Positions 9,958-18,119 of a stretch of DNA of 64,000 nt are shown here, piece by piece. How positions within the stretch are numbered: position 1 is the first letter of the stretch; every line of letters begins with the position of its first letter. Origin of the DNA: Fluviicola chungangensis (GTDB lineage Bacteria > Bacteroidota > Bacteroidia > Flavobacteriales_D > Crocinitomicaceae). Both the position numbers and the translations under genes were made by a program. The DNA is taken from the NCBI RefSeq assembly GCF_007558725.1, contig NZ_VLPL01000007.1, positions 181,979 through 245,978 of the forward strand, given 5' to 3'. The notes under the pieces were generated by a model that had not been told where the DNA came from, did not search any database, and was given only the letters and a program-made list of their open reading frames with translations.

Positions 9958-10092
9958 AGATACCATTTTTCAAACCAATGTGTTGCAAGGAACACAATTC
10001 GAAAATACAACTTTTTTTGTTACTCCAAAGATATTTCTGAAAATCTCACAGATCTGCCCCGTTTGCGTGCTTTATTTTTAACTGCTTTTGTC

Positions 10093-10413
10093 CTACGCTC
10101 TTAGCAATTTATTTTGTTCCGGGAAGCAATAATAAGGTAAGAAAACAGGTTTATCCATATCAGTTGTAAGGTCCATTGAGTAAACCGTCTCCGTATCAGA
10201 GATCACAATAGTATCCAAATTTTCATCGATGTTCAGGTCAATTCCCCGTACACTTAATTCACACATTAATTGATTGAACGCACTCATACTCACAAAAATC
10301 TGACTTTCGTATGCATTTCCGTTTTCATATATGCAACAATCCAGTTGAACTTCTGTGGATGAACTTTCAAATTGAATGCGGTTTAATAAGATGCTGTCGA
10401 ATATTGTTTTCAT
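10093..10413 (-). CDS. Hypothetical protein (106 residues)
   Basis: A small acidic soluble protein with no signal peptide, membrane segment or recognised domain. It looks like a compact mixed alpha/beta fold, with strands such as STEVQLDCCIYENG and LDTIVISDTETVYSMD. The chosen start (MKTIFDS) is an ATG; an extension of eight residues upstream is possible. It is divergent from the aminopeptidase gene, with about 170 bp between the two starts. Confidence 0.55.
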   Translation of the reverse strand: MKTIFDSILLNRIQFESSSTEVQLDCCIYENGNAYESQIFVSMSAFNQLMCELSVRGIDLNIDENLDTIVISDTETVYSMDLTTDMDKPVFLPYYCFPEQNKLLRA

Positions 10414-10581
10414 ACTGTTTTGACTTTGATGATACAAATTTGCACCCGGTAGTTCGTAAAGTACTTACGATCTACTGCATCAAACTAAAAAAGTTGAACA
10501 TTCTTAACATTCCGGAGCTTGAATTTTGAATTTTTCGTTTTTGAATTTTTCGTAATTTCACAATCTCACATATTGAAGAAC

Positions 10582-11877
10582 ATGAAGTATTTCCAAATAG
10601 ACAACAAACTCTTTATTGAAAATCGCAGAAAGTTTACCGCAAAAATGGCAAAAAACACCTTGGCTGTTTTCAATTCGAACGATATTTATCCGGTAAGTGC
10701 AGACGGAACCCTTCCATTTACACAACACCGAGACATATTCTATCTTTCCGGTGTCGACCAGGAAGAAAGTATCCTGGTTTTATTCCCGGATGCAAGTAAT
10801 GAAGCACACCATGAAGTTCTCTTCTTAAAAGAAACAAACGATCACATTGCTGTTTGGGAAGGTGCCAAACTGAATAAAGAACAGGCATTTGAAACTTCAG
10901 GAATTAAAACCGTTTACTGGCTGCAGCAATTTCCAACGATCTTCAAACAACTAATGGCTGAAGCGGATGGAATTTACCTGAACACCAATGAGCATTTGCG
11001 CGCCGACACAACAGTTCAAACCCGGGAAGACCGCTTTATTATCCAGGTAAAACAGGATTATCCGGCTCATCAGGTACATAAAAGCGCACCGATCATGCAC
11101 CAGATCCGTTCCGTTAAGGAGCAAATCGAGCTGGACCTGATGCAAACGGCTTGTGACATTACTGAAAAAGGATTCCGTCGGATCCTGGAATTTGTAAAAC
11201 CAGGTGTTTGGGAATACGAGATCGAAGCGGAATTTTCCCATGAGTTTTTGCGCAACCGCTCAAAAGGCTGGGCCTATACGCCAATCGTTGCTTCCGGAAA
11301 AAATGCATGTGTGTTGCATTATATCGAAAACAACATGCAATGCCAGGACGGAGATGTCATCCTGCTGGATGTCGGGGCCGAGTATGCAAATTATTCTTCG
11401 GACATGTCCCGAAGTATTCCCGTAAACGGACGGTTTACTCCAAGACAGAAAGAAGTTTACAATGCAGTTCTGCGCGTAAAATCACAAGCAGAAAAAATGC
11501 TCGTTCCGGGTACCATGCTGGCAGAATATCAAAAAGAAGTGGGCCGATTGATGGAATCCGAGTTAATCGGGCTTAAATTACTGGACCAAACAGACATTAA
11601 AAACCAGGACCCGAACTGGCCGGCATATAAAAAGTACTTTATGCACGGAACATCGCATTATCTTGGACTGGACACACACGACGTCGGTCTGTGGAATGTG
11701 CCGATACAAGCAAATATGGTATTCACGTGTGAACCCGGGATCTACATTCCCGAAGAAGGATTGGGAATCCGGATTGAAGACAACCTGGTTGTTCAGGCAT
11801 CCGGAGAACCTTTTAATCTAATGCGAAATATTCCGATTGAAGCAGACGAAATAGAAACGTTGATGAATCAAAAATAA
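10582..11877 (+). CDS. pepP: Xaa-Pro aminopeptidase (M24B family)
   Basis: 431 residues. An N-terminal creatinase-like domain (FTQHRDIFYLSGVDQEES) precedes a pita-bread metallopeptidase domain. The five metal ligands are visible: Asp in LLDVGAEY, Asp in SSDMSRS, His in HGTSHYLGLD, Glu in FTCEPGIYIP and Glu in GIRIEDNL. It removes N-terminal residues that precede proline and should be cytosolic, since no signal peptide is present. The ATG at 10582 (MKYFQIDNKLF) is preferred; a TTG extension of 21 residues runs back through low-complexity AT-rich repeats and is unlikely. Confidence 0.93.
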   Translation: MKYFQIDNKLFIENRRKFTAKMAKNTLAVFNSNDIYPVSADGTLPFTQHRDIFYLSGVDQEESILVLFPDASNEAHHEVLFLKETNDHIAVWEGAKLNKEQAFETSGIKTVYWLQQFPTIFKQLMAEADGIYLNTNEHLRADTTVQTREDRFIIQVKQDYPAHQVHKSAPIMHQIRSVKEQIELDLMQTACDITEKGFRRILEFVKPGVWEYEIEAEFSHEFLRNRSKGWAYTPIVASGKNACVLHYIENNMQCQDGDVILLDVGAEYANYSSDMSRSIPVNGRFTPRQKEVYNAVLRVKSQAEKMLVPGTMLAEYQKEVGRLMESELIGLKLLDQTDIKNQDPNWPAYKKYFMHGTSHYLGLDTHDVGLWNVPIQANMVFTCEPGIYIPEEGLGIRIEDNLVVQASGEPFNLMRNIPIEADEIETLMNQK

Positions 11878-11947
11878 ACGCTGTTTTAAAGTTCAAGAGT
11901 TTAAATCATTGATACGACGTTTGAAAGTTTGAACTAATTTTTAATCT

Positions 11948-12697
11948 ATGGATGAAAAATTATTGAATTACAGGATTTTCGGAAATGGGAGTCCTGTCGT
12001 TTTTTTACATGGTTTTATGGAAGATTACAGCATGTGGGACGAATTAATCCCGCATCTTCCTGTTCAGGCAATCTGCATTGATTTGCCCGGTCACGGCAAA
12101 AGTCCGGTCAACTCCGATGCCGTTCCCTCCATTTTATCCATGGCCAAGGAAGTGGAAAAAATTATCCGGCATGAAAAACTGAAGCATCCGATCATCGTGG
12201 GGCATTCCATGGGCGGATATGTGGGATTGGAATTGCTCAAACTCTATCCGGGATCAGAACACCTGGTCCTATTCCATTCACATCCCTGGAGCGATTCGGA
12301 AGAAAAGAAACGGGACCGTGAGCGGGTGGCGCACCTGGTACTTACCAAAGCCCCTGTTTTCATTCGCGAAGCAATTCCGAATCTGTTTTACGATCCATCC
12401 AAAATGAAACCTGCAATCGAACATTATATTCGAATTGCAGAACAGATGGACCCAAAAGCCATAGCCTGGGCGTCTTTAGCAATGAAAAACCGCTTTGACC
12501 TAGCCTATCTCATGGAGAAAAACCCGGAAAAATTCACGGTTATCAGCGGTCAAAACGACCAATTGATCCAGGTTGCCCAATTGGATGCTTTTTGCAAGCA
12601 AAATAAAATCTCATCCATTACACTTCCGCACGTAGGACATATGGCACATGAGGAAAACCGGGAGGAAGTAATTCAGTTGTTGAATACTATTTTTTGA
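11948..12697 (+). CDS. Alpha/beta hydrolase
   Basis: 249 residues with the alpha/beta-hydrolase layout: the oxyanion motif HGFMEDYSMW, the nucleophile elbow GHSMGG (Ser), an acid after VISGQND, and the catalytic His in HVGHMAHE. The substrate cannot be told; it resembles general esterases/lipases. No signal peptide, so cytosolic. It follows pepP by 70 bp on the same strand. That gap holds AGTTCAA and TTGAACT in inverted orientation, a motif type that recurs in other intergenic regions here. Confidence 0.85.
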   Translation: MDEKLLNYRIFGNGSPVVFLHGFMEDYSMWDELIPHLPVQAICIDLPGHGKSPVNSDAVPSILSMAKEVEKIIRHEKLKHPIIVGHSMGGYVGLELLKLYPGSEHLVLFHSHPWSDSEEKKRDRERVAHLVLTKAPVFIREAIPNLFYDPSKMKPAIEHYIRIAEQMDPKAIAWASLAMKNRFDLAYLMEKNPEKFTVISGQNDQLIQVAQLDAFCKQNKISSITLPHVGHMAHEENREEVIQLLNTIF

Positions 12698-12763
12698 AAG
12701 GTATTCGGTAAAAAATAAATAATTTTAACGGTATTAACTTTTGATTATACTACCAACTGGCAT

Positions 12764-12780
12764 ATTTTAACAGTTAAAAT
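12764..12780. repeat. 17-nt inverted repeat upstream of the LytTR regulator gene
   Basis: ATTTTAAC-A-GTTAAAAT is perfect and lies about 85 bp before the start at 12863. Two TATTCGGT copies flank it (about 12703 and 12788). It may be an operator, possibly autoregulatory; LytTR proteins usually bind direct repeats, so this is weak. Confidence 0.35.
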
Positions 12781-12862
12781 CTGAAAGTATTCGGTTTCAA
12801 AACGATTACTCAGTTTATAGGAACTCGTAAATTGTCGGTAAGAACAAGTAACAAACTACATT

Positions 12863-13648
12863 ATGGAACCGAAAAGACTTCGTGCTTTGGTCGTTGATGA
12901 CGAAGAATATGCACGCAAAAATTTAATTATGATGCTGGACGATTTTTGTCCGGAAATCGAAGTAATCGGTGAAGCCTCCGGGAAAGAACAAGCCAAAGCG
13001 CTTATTACCGCCAGTAAACCGGATGTGGTTTTTTTGGATATCCGGATGCCCAGCGGTGCAGAAGGGTTCGAATTACTGGAAGAAGTAGAAGAAAAGAATT
13101 TCCTGGTTGTTTTTGTTACCGCCTTTAAGGATTACGCCATTCGTGCATTCAATGCAAGTGCCGTTTACTACTTGCTGAAACCTATCGACATAGACGATTT
13201 ACGAGTTGCGGTTGAAAAACTGGTTGAGGCAAACAATGTATTCGGGCAAGACCCGGAAAATTATGTGACATACTTCAGGAGTTTGCGGAACCTGTCCGAT
13301 CAGTTACTGCGCAACAAACCCAACAACCGTATTGCGATCAGCCATACCAAAGGATTGAAGATCGTTGAAGACAATACCATTTCCCATCTGGAAGCAAGCG
13401 GAAATTGTACCACGATCTATTTCAATGACGGAACACGTTACCTCGATACACGAACATTAAAGATTTACGAGAACATTTTGAATCCTGCCAAGTTTTTCCG
13501 GATTCATAAATCACATATTATCAATCTCAACAACCTTGCTGAATACATTAACGAAGACGGTCATTTCGCCGTTTTGAAAAACGGATTACGTATTCCCGTA
13601 GCAAGAAACCGTGTTACGGATTTTGTAAAAATGCTCAAAGAAGGATGA
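12863..13648 (+). CDS. LytTR-family response regulator
   Basis: 261 residues. An N-terminal receiver domain has the acidic pocket (VVDDEEYAR), the phospho-acceptor D59 in VVFLDIRMPSG, the Thr in FVTAFKDYA and the Lys in YLLKPIDID. The C-terminal LytTR DNA-binding domain spans about residues 155-260 and contains FRIHKSHIINL. It should be phosphorylated by the histidine kinase encoded immediately downstream, with which it overlaps by 4 nt (ATGA). Confidence 0.93.
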   Translation: MEPKRLRALVVDDEEYARKNLIMMLDDFCPEIEVIGEASGKEQAKALITASKPDVVFLDIRMPSGAEGFELLEEVEEKNFLVVFVTAFKDYAIRAFNASAVYYLLKPIDIDDLRVAVEKLVEANNVFGQDPENYVTYFRSLRNLSDQLLRNKPNNRIAISHTKGLKIVEDNTISHLEASGNCTTIYFNDGTRYLDTRTLKIYENILNPAKFFRIHKSHIINLNNLAEYINEDGHFAVLKNGLRIPVARNRVTDFVKMLKEG

Positions 13649-16560
13649 GATTACTCGCATGGATAGTCTTTACGGCCATTTCTACCATCGGAATGGCCCA
13701 GGACTACTCTTTCATTACCTATTCCAATGGACAGGGATTGCCGCAATCGCAAGTCCAATGTATCACCCAGGACGATGACGGCTACTTGTGGGTCGGGACA
13801 CTGGGAGGATTAGCCAAATTCAACGGAAAAACATTTACGACCTTTCCCCTGGAACAGGGATTGTTCAATAACCGGATTTCCTGTCTTCAGTTCATTCAGC
13901 AATCCATTTGGGTCGGACACGAAGGCGGGATCACTCAGATCAGGAACAATAAAGCACAAACTTATTCACTGGGTGACAATGATCGTACGGTAATTGTTAC
14001 GGATTTCATCCAGTACCAGGGAAAAATCATCGCATCCACCGAAGGGAGCGGTTTGTATATTATTTCGAACGGACATGTTTCAAAAGTTACGCTTAAAAAT
14101 CCGGATGCTTCCTCCTGCAGGAATCTGGAGGTAATCAACGGAAAACTCTACATCGGAACCAGGGACGGATTATATTTCACCAGCGACCTGACCAATTTCA
14201 GCCGGGTTGAGGCATTCAGGGACCGGCGTATCTCCGGGATTGCACTGGTAAAAGATCGCGTGTTCATTTCCACCTCATTTGAAGGATTATTCCGATCCGA
14301 TCTCACCTTCAAAACATTCGATTCGATTCCCGTACAGTCAAACGACCTGTATATCGGAGCAATCAGCAGCGATCAGTCGAATCAGCTTTGGTTATCCTCA
14401 CCCGACGGAGTGATTCGTATGTCTTCTCAAATGAAGCAGCTCAATTTGAATGAAACCAACGGACTTCCGGTAAAAGCGATCAATTGTTCTTTCCAGGATA
14501 ACGAAGGAAATATTTGGTTTGGCAGCGACGGAAAAGGATTGATCCGGTTTGCCAATCAGAACCTGCAGATCTATTCCACGAAAACAGGAATGCCTTCCGA
14601 TCTGATCCTTTCGGGAACCAAATTAAAAAACGGCAGTTACCTCTTCGGATCTTATGACAAAGGTGCTTTTAAAATGAATCTCCAGGGAACCTGTGAAACC
14701 ATCCCGATTCCGGCAACTACCATCTGGGACATTGAATATTTCGACGGATTGGCCTGGTTTGCAACAAACGCCGGGGTTTTTAGCTGGGATTTAAAATCCG
14801 AACTCAAACAATACACCTCCAACGATTTTTCGAACACCTTCCGGGTTTTAAAGCCATTCAAAAACCGGTTAATCGTTGCAGGAGAAGAAAGTATCGGCTA
14901 CATTGAAAACAACACGCTTCATCACTACCCCAGCTTCAAGTTCAATCTCAGCAGGGACGGAAATATCCGCGATATTGCATTCTATTATTCGAATATTCTC
15001 GTGGCAACCTCCAAAGGATTGTACGAGCTCAACCTTTCCCGAAAAACACAGAAACTGCTTAAGAAATTCAAAACCAGCATCGCTTCCATAGAAACAGATA
15101 CAGACAACCGGATCTGGATAGGAACGGAAAACGGGCTGATCATCTTTGACGGGATCAATTACAAAAACATATCTTACAGTTCAAAAAGCGGAGCGCGTTT
15201 CATCAACTTCATCCACCGGGTAGAGAGCAATATTTTTGTCGGAACAAATGACGGATTGTATATTTTTGAAAACAGCGAAGGCACACAAACACTCGTCAAA
15301 CATATCGGTACCAATAACGGGCTGATCAACCTGGAATCCAACATCAATTCTTCCATCTACGAAGGCGGAAATTTTTGGTTCGGAACGAGCGATGGATTGG
15401 CAAAGCTGCAATTCAGTTCGGAAAGGAGATTTACTGATTTTGCCCCTAAACTCAATATTGCACGGGTCCTGGTCAATTACCGGGAGATCGATCATTCGGA
15501 TATTTTCAACGGACTGAAATTAAATTATTCAAAGAACAACCTGATTATTGACCTGGATGGAATTTCAATGGAAGATCCCGAATCGGTTACTTTCCAATAT
15601 TGGCTTGAAGGCGAATCAGACAAGTGGTCTCCTCCCACGTTAAACCCAACCATCATTCTTTCCAACCTGGATGCAGGAGATTACACCCTGCATATCCGAG
15701 CCATATCCGGAACCAAGAAAATATCCGAAATCAGTTCTTTTCCCATTATTATTACTCCTCCGTTCTGGAGAACCTGGTGGTTCTATATTTTTGTTTTTGT
15801 AGCCATTGCATTTGGAATCCGGTATTATTTCAGGTTACAAATCAAGCGCGAAAGAGAACGCAACTACAAGATCAACCTGGAAAACAAATCCCGTTTACTG
15901 GCCCTGGAGCAACAATCGCTCAATGCAAGTATGAACCGGCATTTTATTTTCAACTCGTTAAATTCAATCCAGTATTTCATCAATACCCAAGACCGGGTAT
16001 CGGCAAACAGGTATTTAACCAGCTTTGCGAAACTGATCCGGAAAAATCTCGACAGTGCTTCCGAAGGAGATAATGTAGTGACCTTACACCAGGAACTGGA
16101 GCGATTGGAATTGTACCTTTCACTGGAAGCTATGCGATTCAAAGACCGTTTTACTTACCGGATTGAAAACCAGGATATTGATCTTGAACAGGTAACTGTT
16201 CCGGCCATGCTTCTGCAGCCCTTTGTGGAAAACAGTATCATTCATGGAATTCTTCCGGATGAAACGAAAAAAGGAGAAATTGTCGTAACCATCAAAGCAT
16301 TGGGAGACCAATTGGAAATTTGCATCGATGACAACGGGATCGGAATTGATTTCAGTTTGAACAAAAAAGCCAAATTTAAAGGCGATCACAAGTCACAGGG
16401 AATGGAAATAACCTCCAAGAGGATTGACCTTATCCGCCAAATGTGGAACAAGGATTACGAGCTTATCGGGCCCTTTCAAATGACGAATCCTGACCGTTCA
16501 ATCAAAGGAACGCGCGTTTTAATCAAAATTCCGTATGAAAATTTGGAAATGAATGATTAA
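13645..16560 (+). CDS. Propeller-type sensor histidine kinase (LytS-like, His_kinase family)
   Basis: 971 residues. A signal peptide (to about residue 19) precedes a large periplasmic seven-bladed-propeller region with repeats such as DDDGYLWVGTLGGLAKF and DTDNRIWIGTENGL. A Y_Y_Y domain follows near residues 610-700, then one membrane helix near 711-730 and a cytoplasmic kinase core. The phospho-acceptor is H766 in MNRHFIFNSLNS; most of the family has NPHF, so the Pro is Arg here. The ATP-binding N-box is around N863 (ENSIIHG). It likely senses a periplasmic signal and phosphorylates the LytTR regulator encoded just before it. Confidence 0.93.
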   Translation: MRLLAWIVFTAISTIGMAQDYSFITYSNGQGLPQSQVQCITQDDDGYLWVGTLGGLAKFNGKTFTTFPLEQGLFNNRISCLQFIQQSIWVGHEGGITQIRNNKAQTYSLGDNDRTVIVTDFIQYQGKIIASTEGSGLYIISNGHVSKVTLKNPDASSCRNLEVINGKLYIGTRDGLYFTSDLTNFSRVEAFRDRRISGIALVKDRVFISTSFEGLFRSDLTFKTFDSIPVQSNDLYIGAISSDQSNQLWLSSPDGVIRMSSQMKQLNLNETNGLPVKAINCSFQDNEGNIWFGSDGKGLIRFANQNLQIYSTKTGMPSDLILSGTKLKNGSYLFGSYDKGAFKMNLQGTCETIPIPATTIWDIEYFDGLAWFATNAGVFSWDLKSELKQYTSNDFSNTFRVLKPFKNRLIVAGEESIGYIENNTLHHYPSFKFNLSRDGNIRDIAFYYSNILVATSKGLYELNLSRKTQKLLKKFKTSIASIETDTDNRIWIGTENGLIIFDGINYKNISYSSKSGARFINFIHRVESNIFVGTNDGLYIFENSEGTQTLVKHIGTNNGLINLESNINSSIYEGGNFWFGTSDGLAKLQFSSERRFTDFAPKLNIARVLVNYREIDHSDIFNGLKLNYSKNNLIIDLDGISMEDPESVTFQYWLEGESDKWSPPTLNPTIILSNLDAGDYTLHIRAISGTKKISEISSFPIIITPPFWRTWWFYIFVFVAIAFGIRYYFRLQIKRERERNYKINLENKSRLLALEQQSLNASMNRHFIFNSLNSIQYFINTQDRVSANRYLTSFAKLIRKNLDSASEGDNVVTLHQELERLELYLSLEAMRFKDRFTYRIENQDIDLEQVTVPAMLLQPFVENSIIHGILPDETKKGEIVVTIKALGDQLEICIDDNGIGIDFSLNKKAKFKGDHKSQGMEITSKRIDLIRQMWNKDYELIGPFQMTNPDRSIKGTRVLIKIPYENLEMND

Positions 16561-16574
16561 ATAGTTTATATTTG
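16542..16574 (+). promoter_or_regulatory. Promoter (TTTG, 21 nt, TATATTTG) for the small lipoprotein gene
   Basis: The -33 TTTG (16542-16545) and -7 TATATTTG (16567-16574) match the Bacteroidota consensus. The predicted transcript start near 16579 supports the ATG at 16596 rather than the earlier one at 16581. The -33 box lies inside the end of the kinase gene. Confidence 0.7.
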
Positions 16575-16595
16575 TTCAGTATGCCTTTTTACGAT

Positions 16596-16886
16596 ATGAA
16601 AAAGATAACAATTATAGCATCATTATTAGTCGTGTTTACAGCTTGTCAGAAAGCTGATATCCGTCCAAGAACCGGTGGTTGTATGGAACCAAATTCAACG
16701 GAAGTGAAAAGCCTTTCCATTGAAACTCCTAATACCGGAAACGACTCAAACGCGAATCCAAACGCTTTAGGCGGGAACGGTGGAGGTTCGGATGCAAATC
16801 CAACTGTTGATCCGAACAATCCTGATCCGAATGGAGGAGACATTACAGATCCGCTAAGAAAGAAAGATCAGAAAGACAATAAATAA
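16596..16886 (+). CDS. Small lipoprotein
   Basis: 96 residues. MKKITIIASLLVVFTAC is a lipoprotein signal. The mature part is disordered, rich in Asn, Pro, Gly and Asp, and ends in a Lys-rich tail, with no recognised domain. It has its own promoter and a strong terminator, so it is expressed separately from the sensor kinase it follows. Function unknown. Confidence 0.75.
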   Translation: MKKITIIASLLVVFTACQKADIRPRTGGCMEPNSTEVKSLSIETPNTGNDSNANPNALGGNGGGSDANPTVDPNNPDPNGGDITDPLRKKDQKDNK

Positions 16887-16897
16887 TAAAAATAACG

Positions 16898-16944
16898 AAC
16901 AAAAAAATCCCGTCTTGGTTAAATCGAGACGGGATTTTTTTGTT
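16898..16944. terminator. Bidirectional terminator between the small lipoprotein gene and thiL
   Basis: ATCCCGTCT pairs with AGACGGGAT, and the stem extends through A-run/T-run arms (AACAAAAAA and TTTTTTGTT). The loop is about 11 nt. The symmetry and the convergent gene order suggest it stops transcription from both sides. Confidence 0.88.
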
Positions 16945-16966
16945 CTATAATTTATTTCTCACCCCC

Positions 16967-18004
16967 TTATTGGAAATGATTCCATCCCTGGGCTCTCAAC
17001 GGGATCAATGATTCATTCGTATCCACCAGGTAAGTTCCTTCACTTTCATCTGTCATGTATCCGATCACGGTCATGTGCGGATTTCCTTTGATCTTATCAA
17101 AATCACTTTGGGCAACCGTGAATAACAATTCATAATCCTCTCCTCCATTCAATACGCAGGTAGAAGGATCCAGGTTAAAATCAATTGCCGTAGTCGATGT
17201 CAATGAATCAATCGGCAGTTTTGCGTTGTACACCATTGCTCCCTTCCTGCTGGATTTACACAAATGCAATACTTCAGAGGCCAGCCCGTCCGAAACATCG
17301 ATCATAGATGTCGGAACAACTTCCAATTCTTTCAGGTAGGTAATAATGTCCAACCGTGCTTCCGGTTTCAATTGCCGCTGAATGATGTAATCCTTCCCGT
17401 CCAAATCGGGTTGAATATCCGGATTTGCTTCAAACACGCTTTTTTCACGTTCCAGAACCTGTAATCCGACATAGGCAGCACCCAAATCTCCGGAAACAAC
17501 CAGCAAGTCATTCACACCTGCCCCCGATCTGTAAACCACTTTGGATTTGTCTACCACACCTATGGCAGTTACCGAAATCACCAATCCGGATCTGGAAGAA
17601 GTGGTATCTCCGCCAATCAAATCTACTTTGTAATGCTGACACGCCAGCCGGATCCCATCGTACAATTCTTCCAGGGCTTCCAAAGGAAAGCGGTTCGAAA
17701 CCGCAATGGAAACCGTAATTTGCTCCGGCGTTCCATTCATTGCAGCAATATCAGAAAGATTCACCGCAACGGATTTATATCCCAAATGCTTAAACGGAAC
17801 ATACATCAGGTTAAAATGAACCCCTTCTACCAGCATATCCGTAGAAATCAAGGTGAATTGTTCTTCATTCCGTTCCAGGACAGCCGCATCGTCTCCGATT
17901 CCAAAAGCCGTGGATTCTCTTGTAATCAAGAAGTTTTTTGTCAATAAATCAATGGTCCCAAACTCTCCAAGGGATTCCAGGTCCGTTCTTTTTTCTTCCG
18001 ACAT
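16967..18004 (-). CDS. thiL: Thiamine-monophosphate kinase
   Basis: 345 residues. ThiL phosphorylates thiamine monophosphate to the cofactor thiamine diphosphate using ATP. Family motifs are visible: GIGDDAAVL with the magnesium-binding Asp pair, STDMLVEGVHF, LIGGDTT, IDVSDGLASE and NGGEDYELLF. The ATG at 18004 is chosen because a TAnnTTTG box lies just upstream and the extra residues of a longer version look non-coding. No other thiamine gene lies in the window. It is divergent from the glucose/sorbosone-dehydrogenase-like gene. Confidence 0.95.
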   Translation of the reverse strand: MSEEKRTDLESLGEFGTIDLLTKNFLITRESTAFGIGDDAAVLERNEEQFTLISTDMLVEGVHFNLMYVPFKHLGYKSVAVNLSDIAAMNGTPEQITVSIAVSNRFPLEALEELYDGIRLACQHYKVDLIGGDTTSSRSGLVISVTAIGVVDKSKVVYRSGAGVNDLLVVSGDLGAAYVGLQVLEREKSVFEANPDIQPDLDGKDYIIQRQLKPEARLDIITYLKELEVVPTSMIDVSDGLASEVLHLCKSSRKGAMVYNAKLPIDSLTSTTAIDFNLDPSTCVLNGGEDYELLFTVAQSDFDKIKGNPHMTVIGYMTDESEGTYLVDTNESLIPLRAQGWNHFQ

Positions 18005-18022
18005 GTATTCTATTATATGGTA

Positions 18023-18030
18023 CAAAGATA
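18023..18030 (-). promoter_or_regulatory. -7 box (TATCTTTG) of thiL
   Basis: On the minus strand TATCTTTG ends 18 bases before the thiL ATG, predicting a leader of about 14 nt. No clear -33 box. Confidence 0.55.
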
Positions 18031-18091
18031 CACTTTACAGAAAAGAAGCCGTATTTGAATGTAAAATCTCGTCAGCTAACGTGGAAAGCAG

Positions 18092-18099
18092 TAAATTTG
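18092..18099 (+). promoter_or_regulatory. -7 box (TAAATTTG) of the glucose/sorbosone-dehydrogenase-like gene
   Basis: An exact TAnnTTTG match ending 20 bases before the ATG at 18120. It is divergent from the thiL promoter about 60 bp away. Confidence 0.5.
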
Positions 18100-18119
18100 A
18101 TGTACCAACTCCATCAATC

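Noticed and set aside
10519..10581. Longer N-terminus for the Xaa-Pro aminopeptidase
   Set aside because: The extra 21 residues come from repeated TTGAATTTTTCG-like AT-rich sequence and start with TTG; the ATG at 10582 fits the family.
15624..16073. 149-codon frame inside the histidine kinase gene
   Set aside because: An out-of-frame shadow with abundant His, Pro and Gln and no family resemblance.
17264..17947. Open frames opposite thiL
   Set aside because: Antisense shadows of a well-conserved gene, with Arg/Cys/Asn-rich composition typical of non-coding frames.
17853..18119. 89-residue N-terminal extension of the glucose/sorbosone-dehydrogenase-like protein
   Set aside because: It overlaps the thiL gene and promoter region; the real start at 18120 begins a signal peptide.
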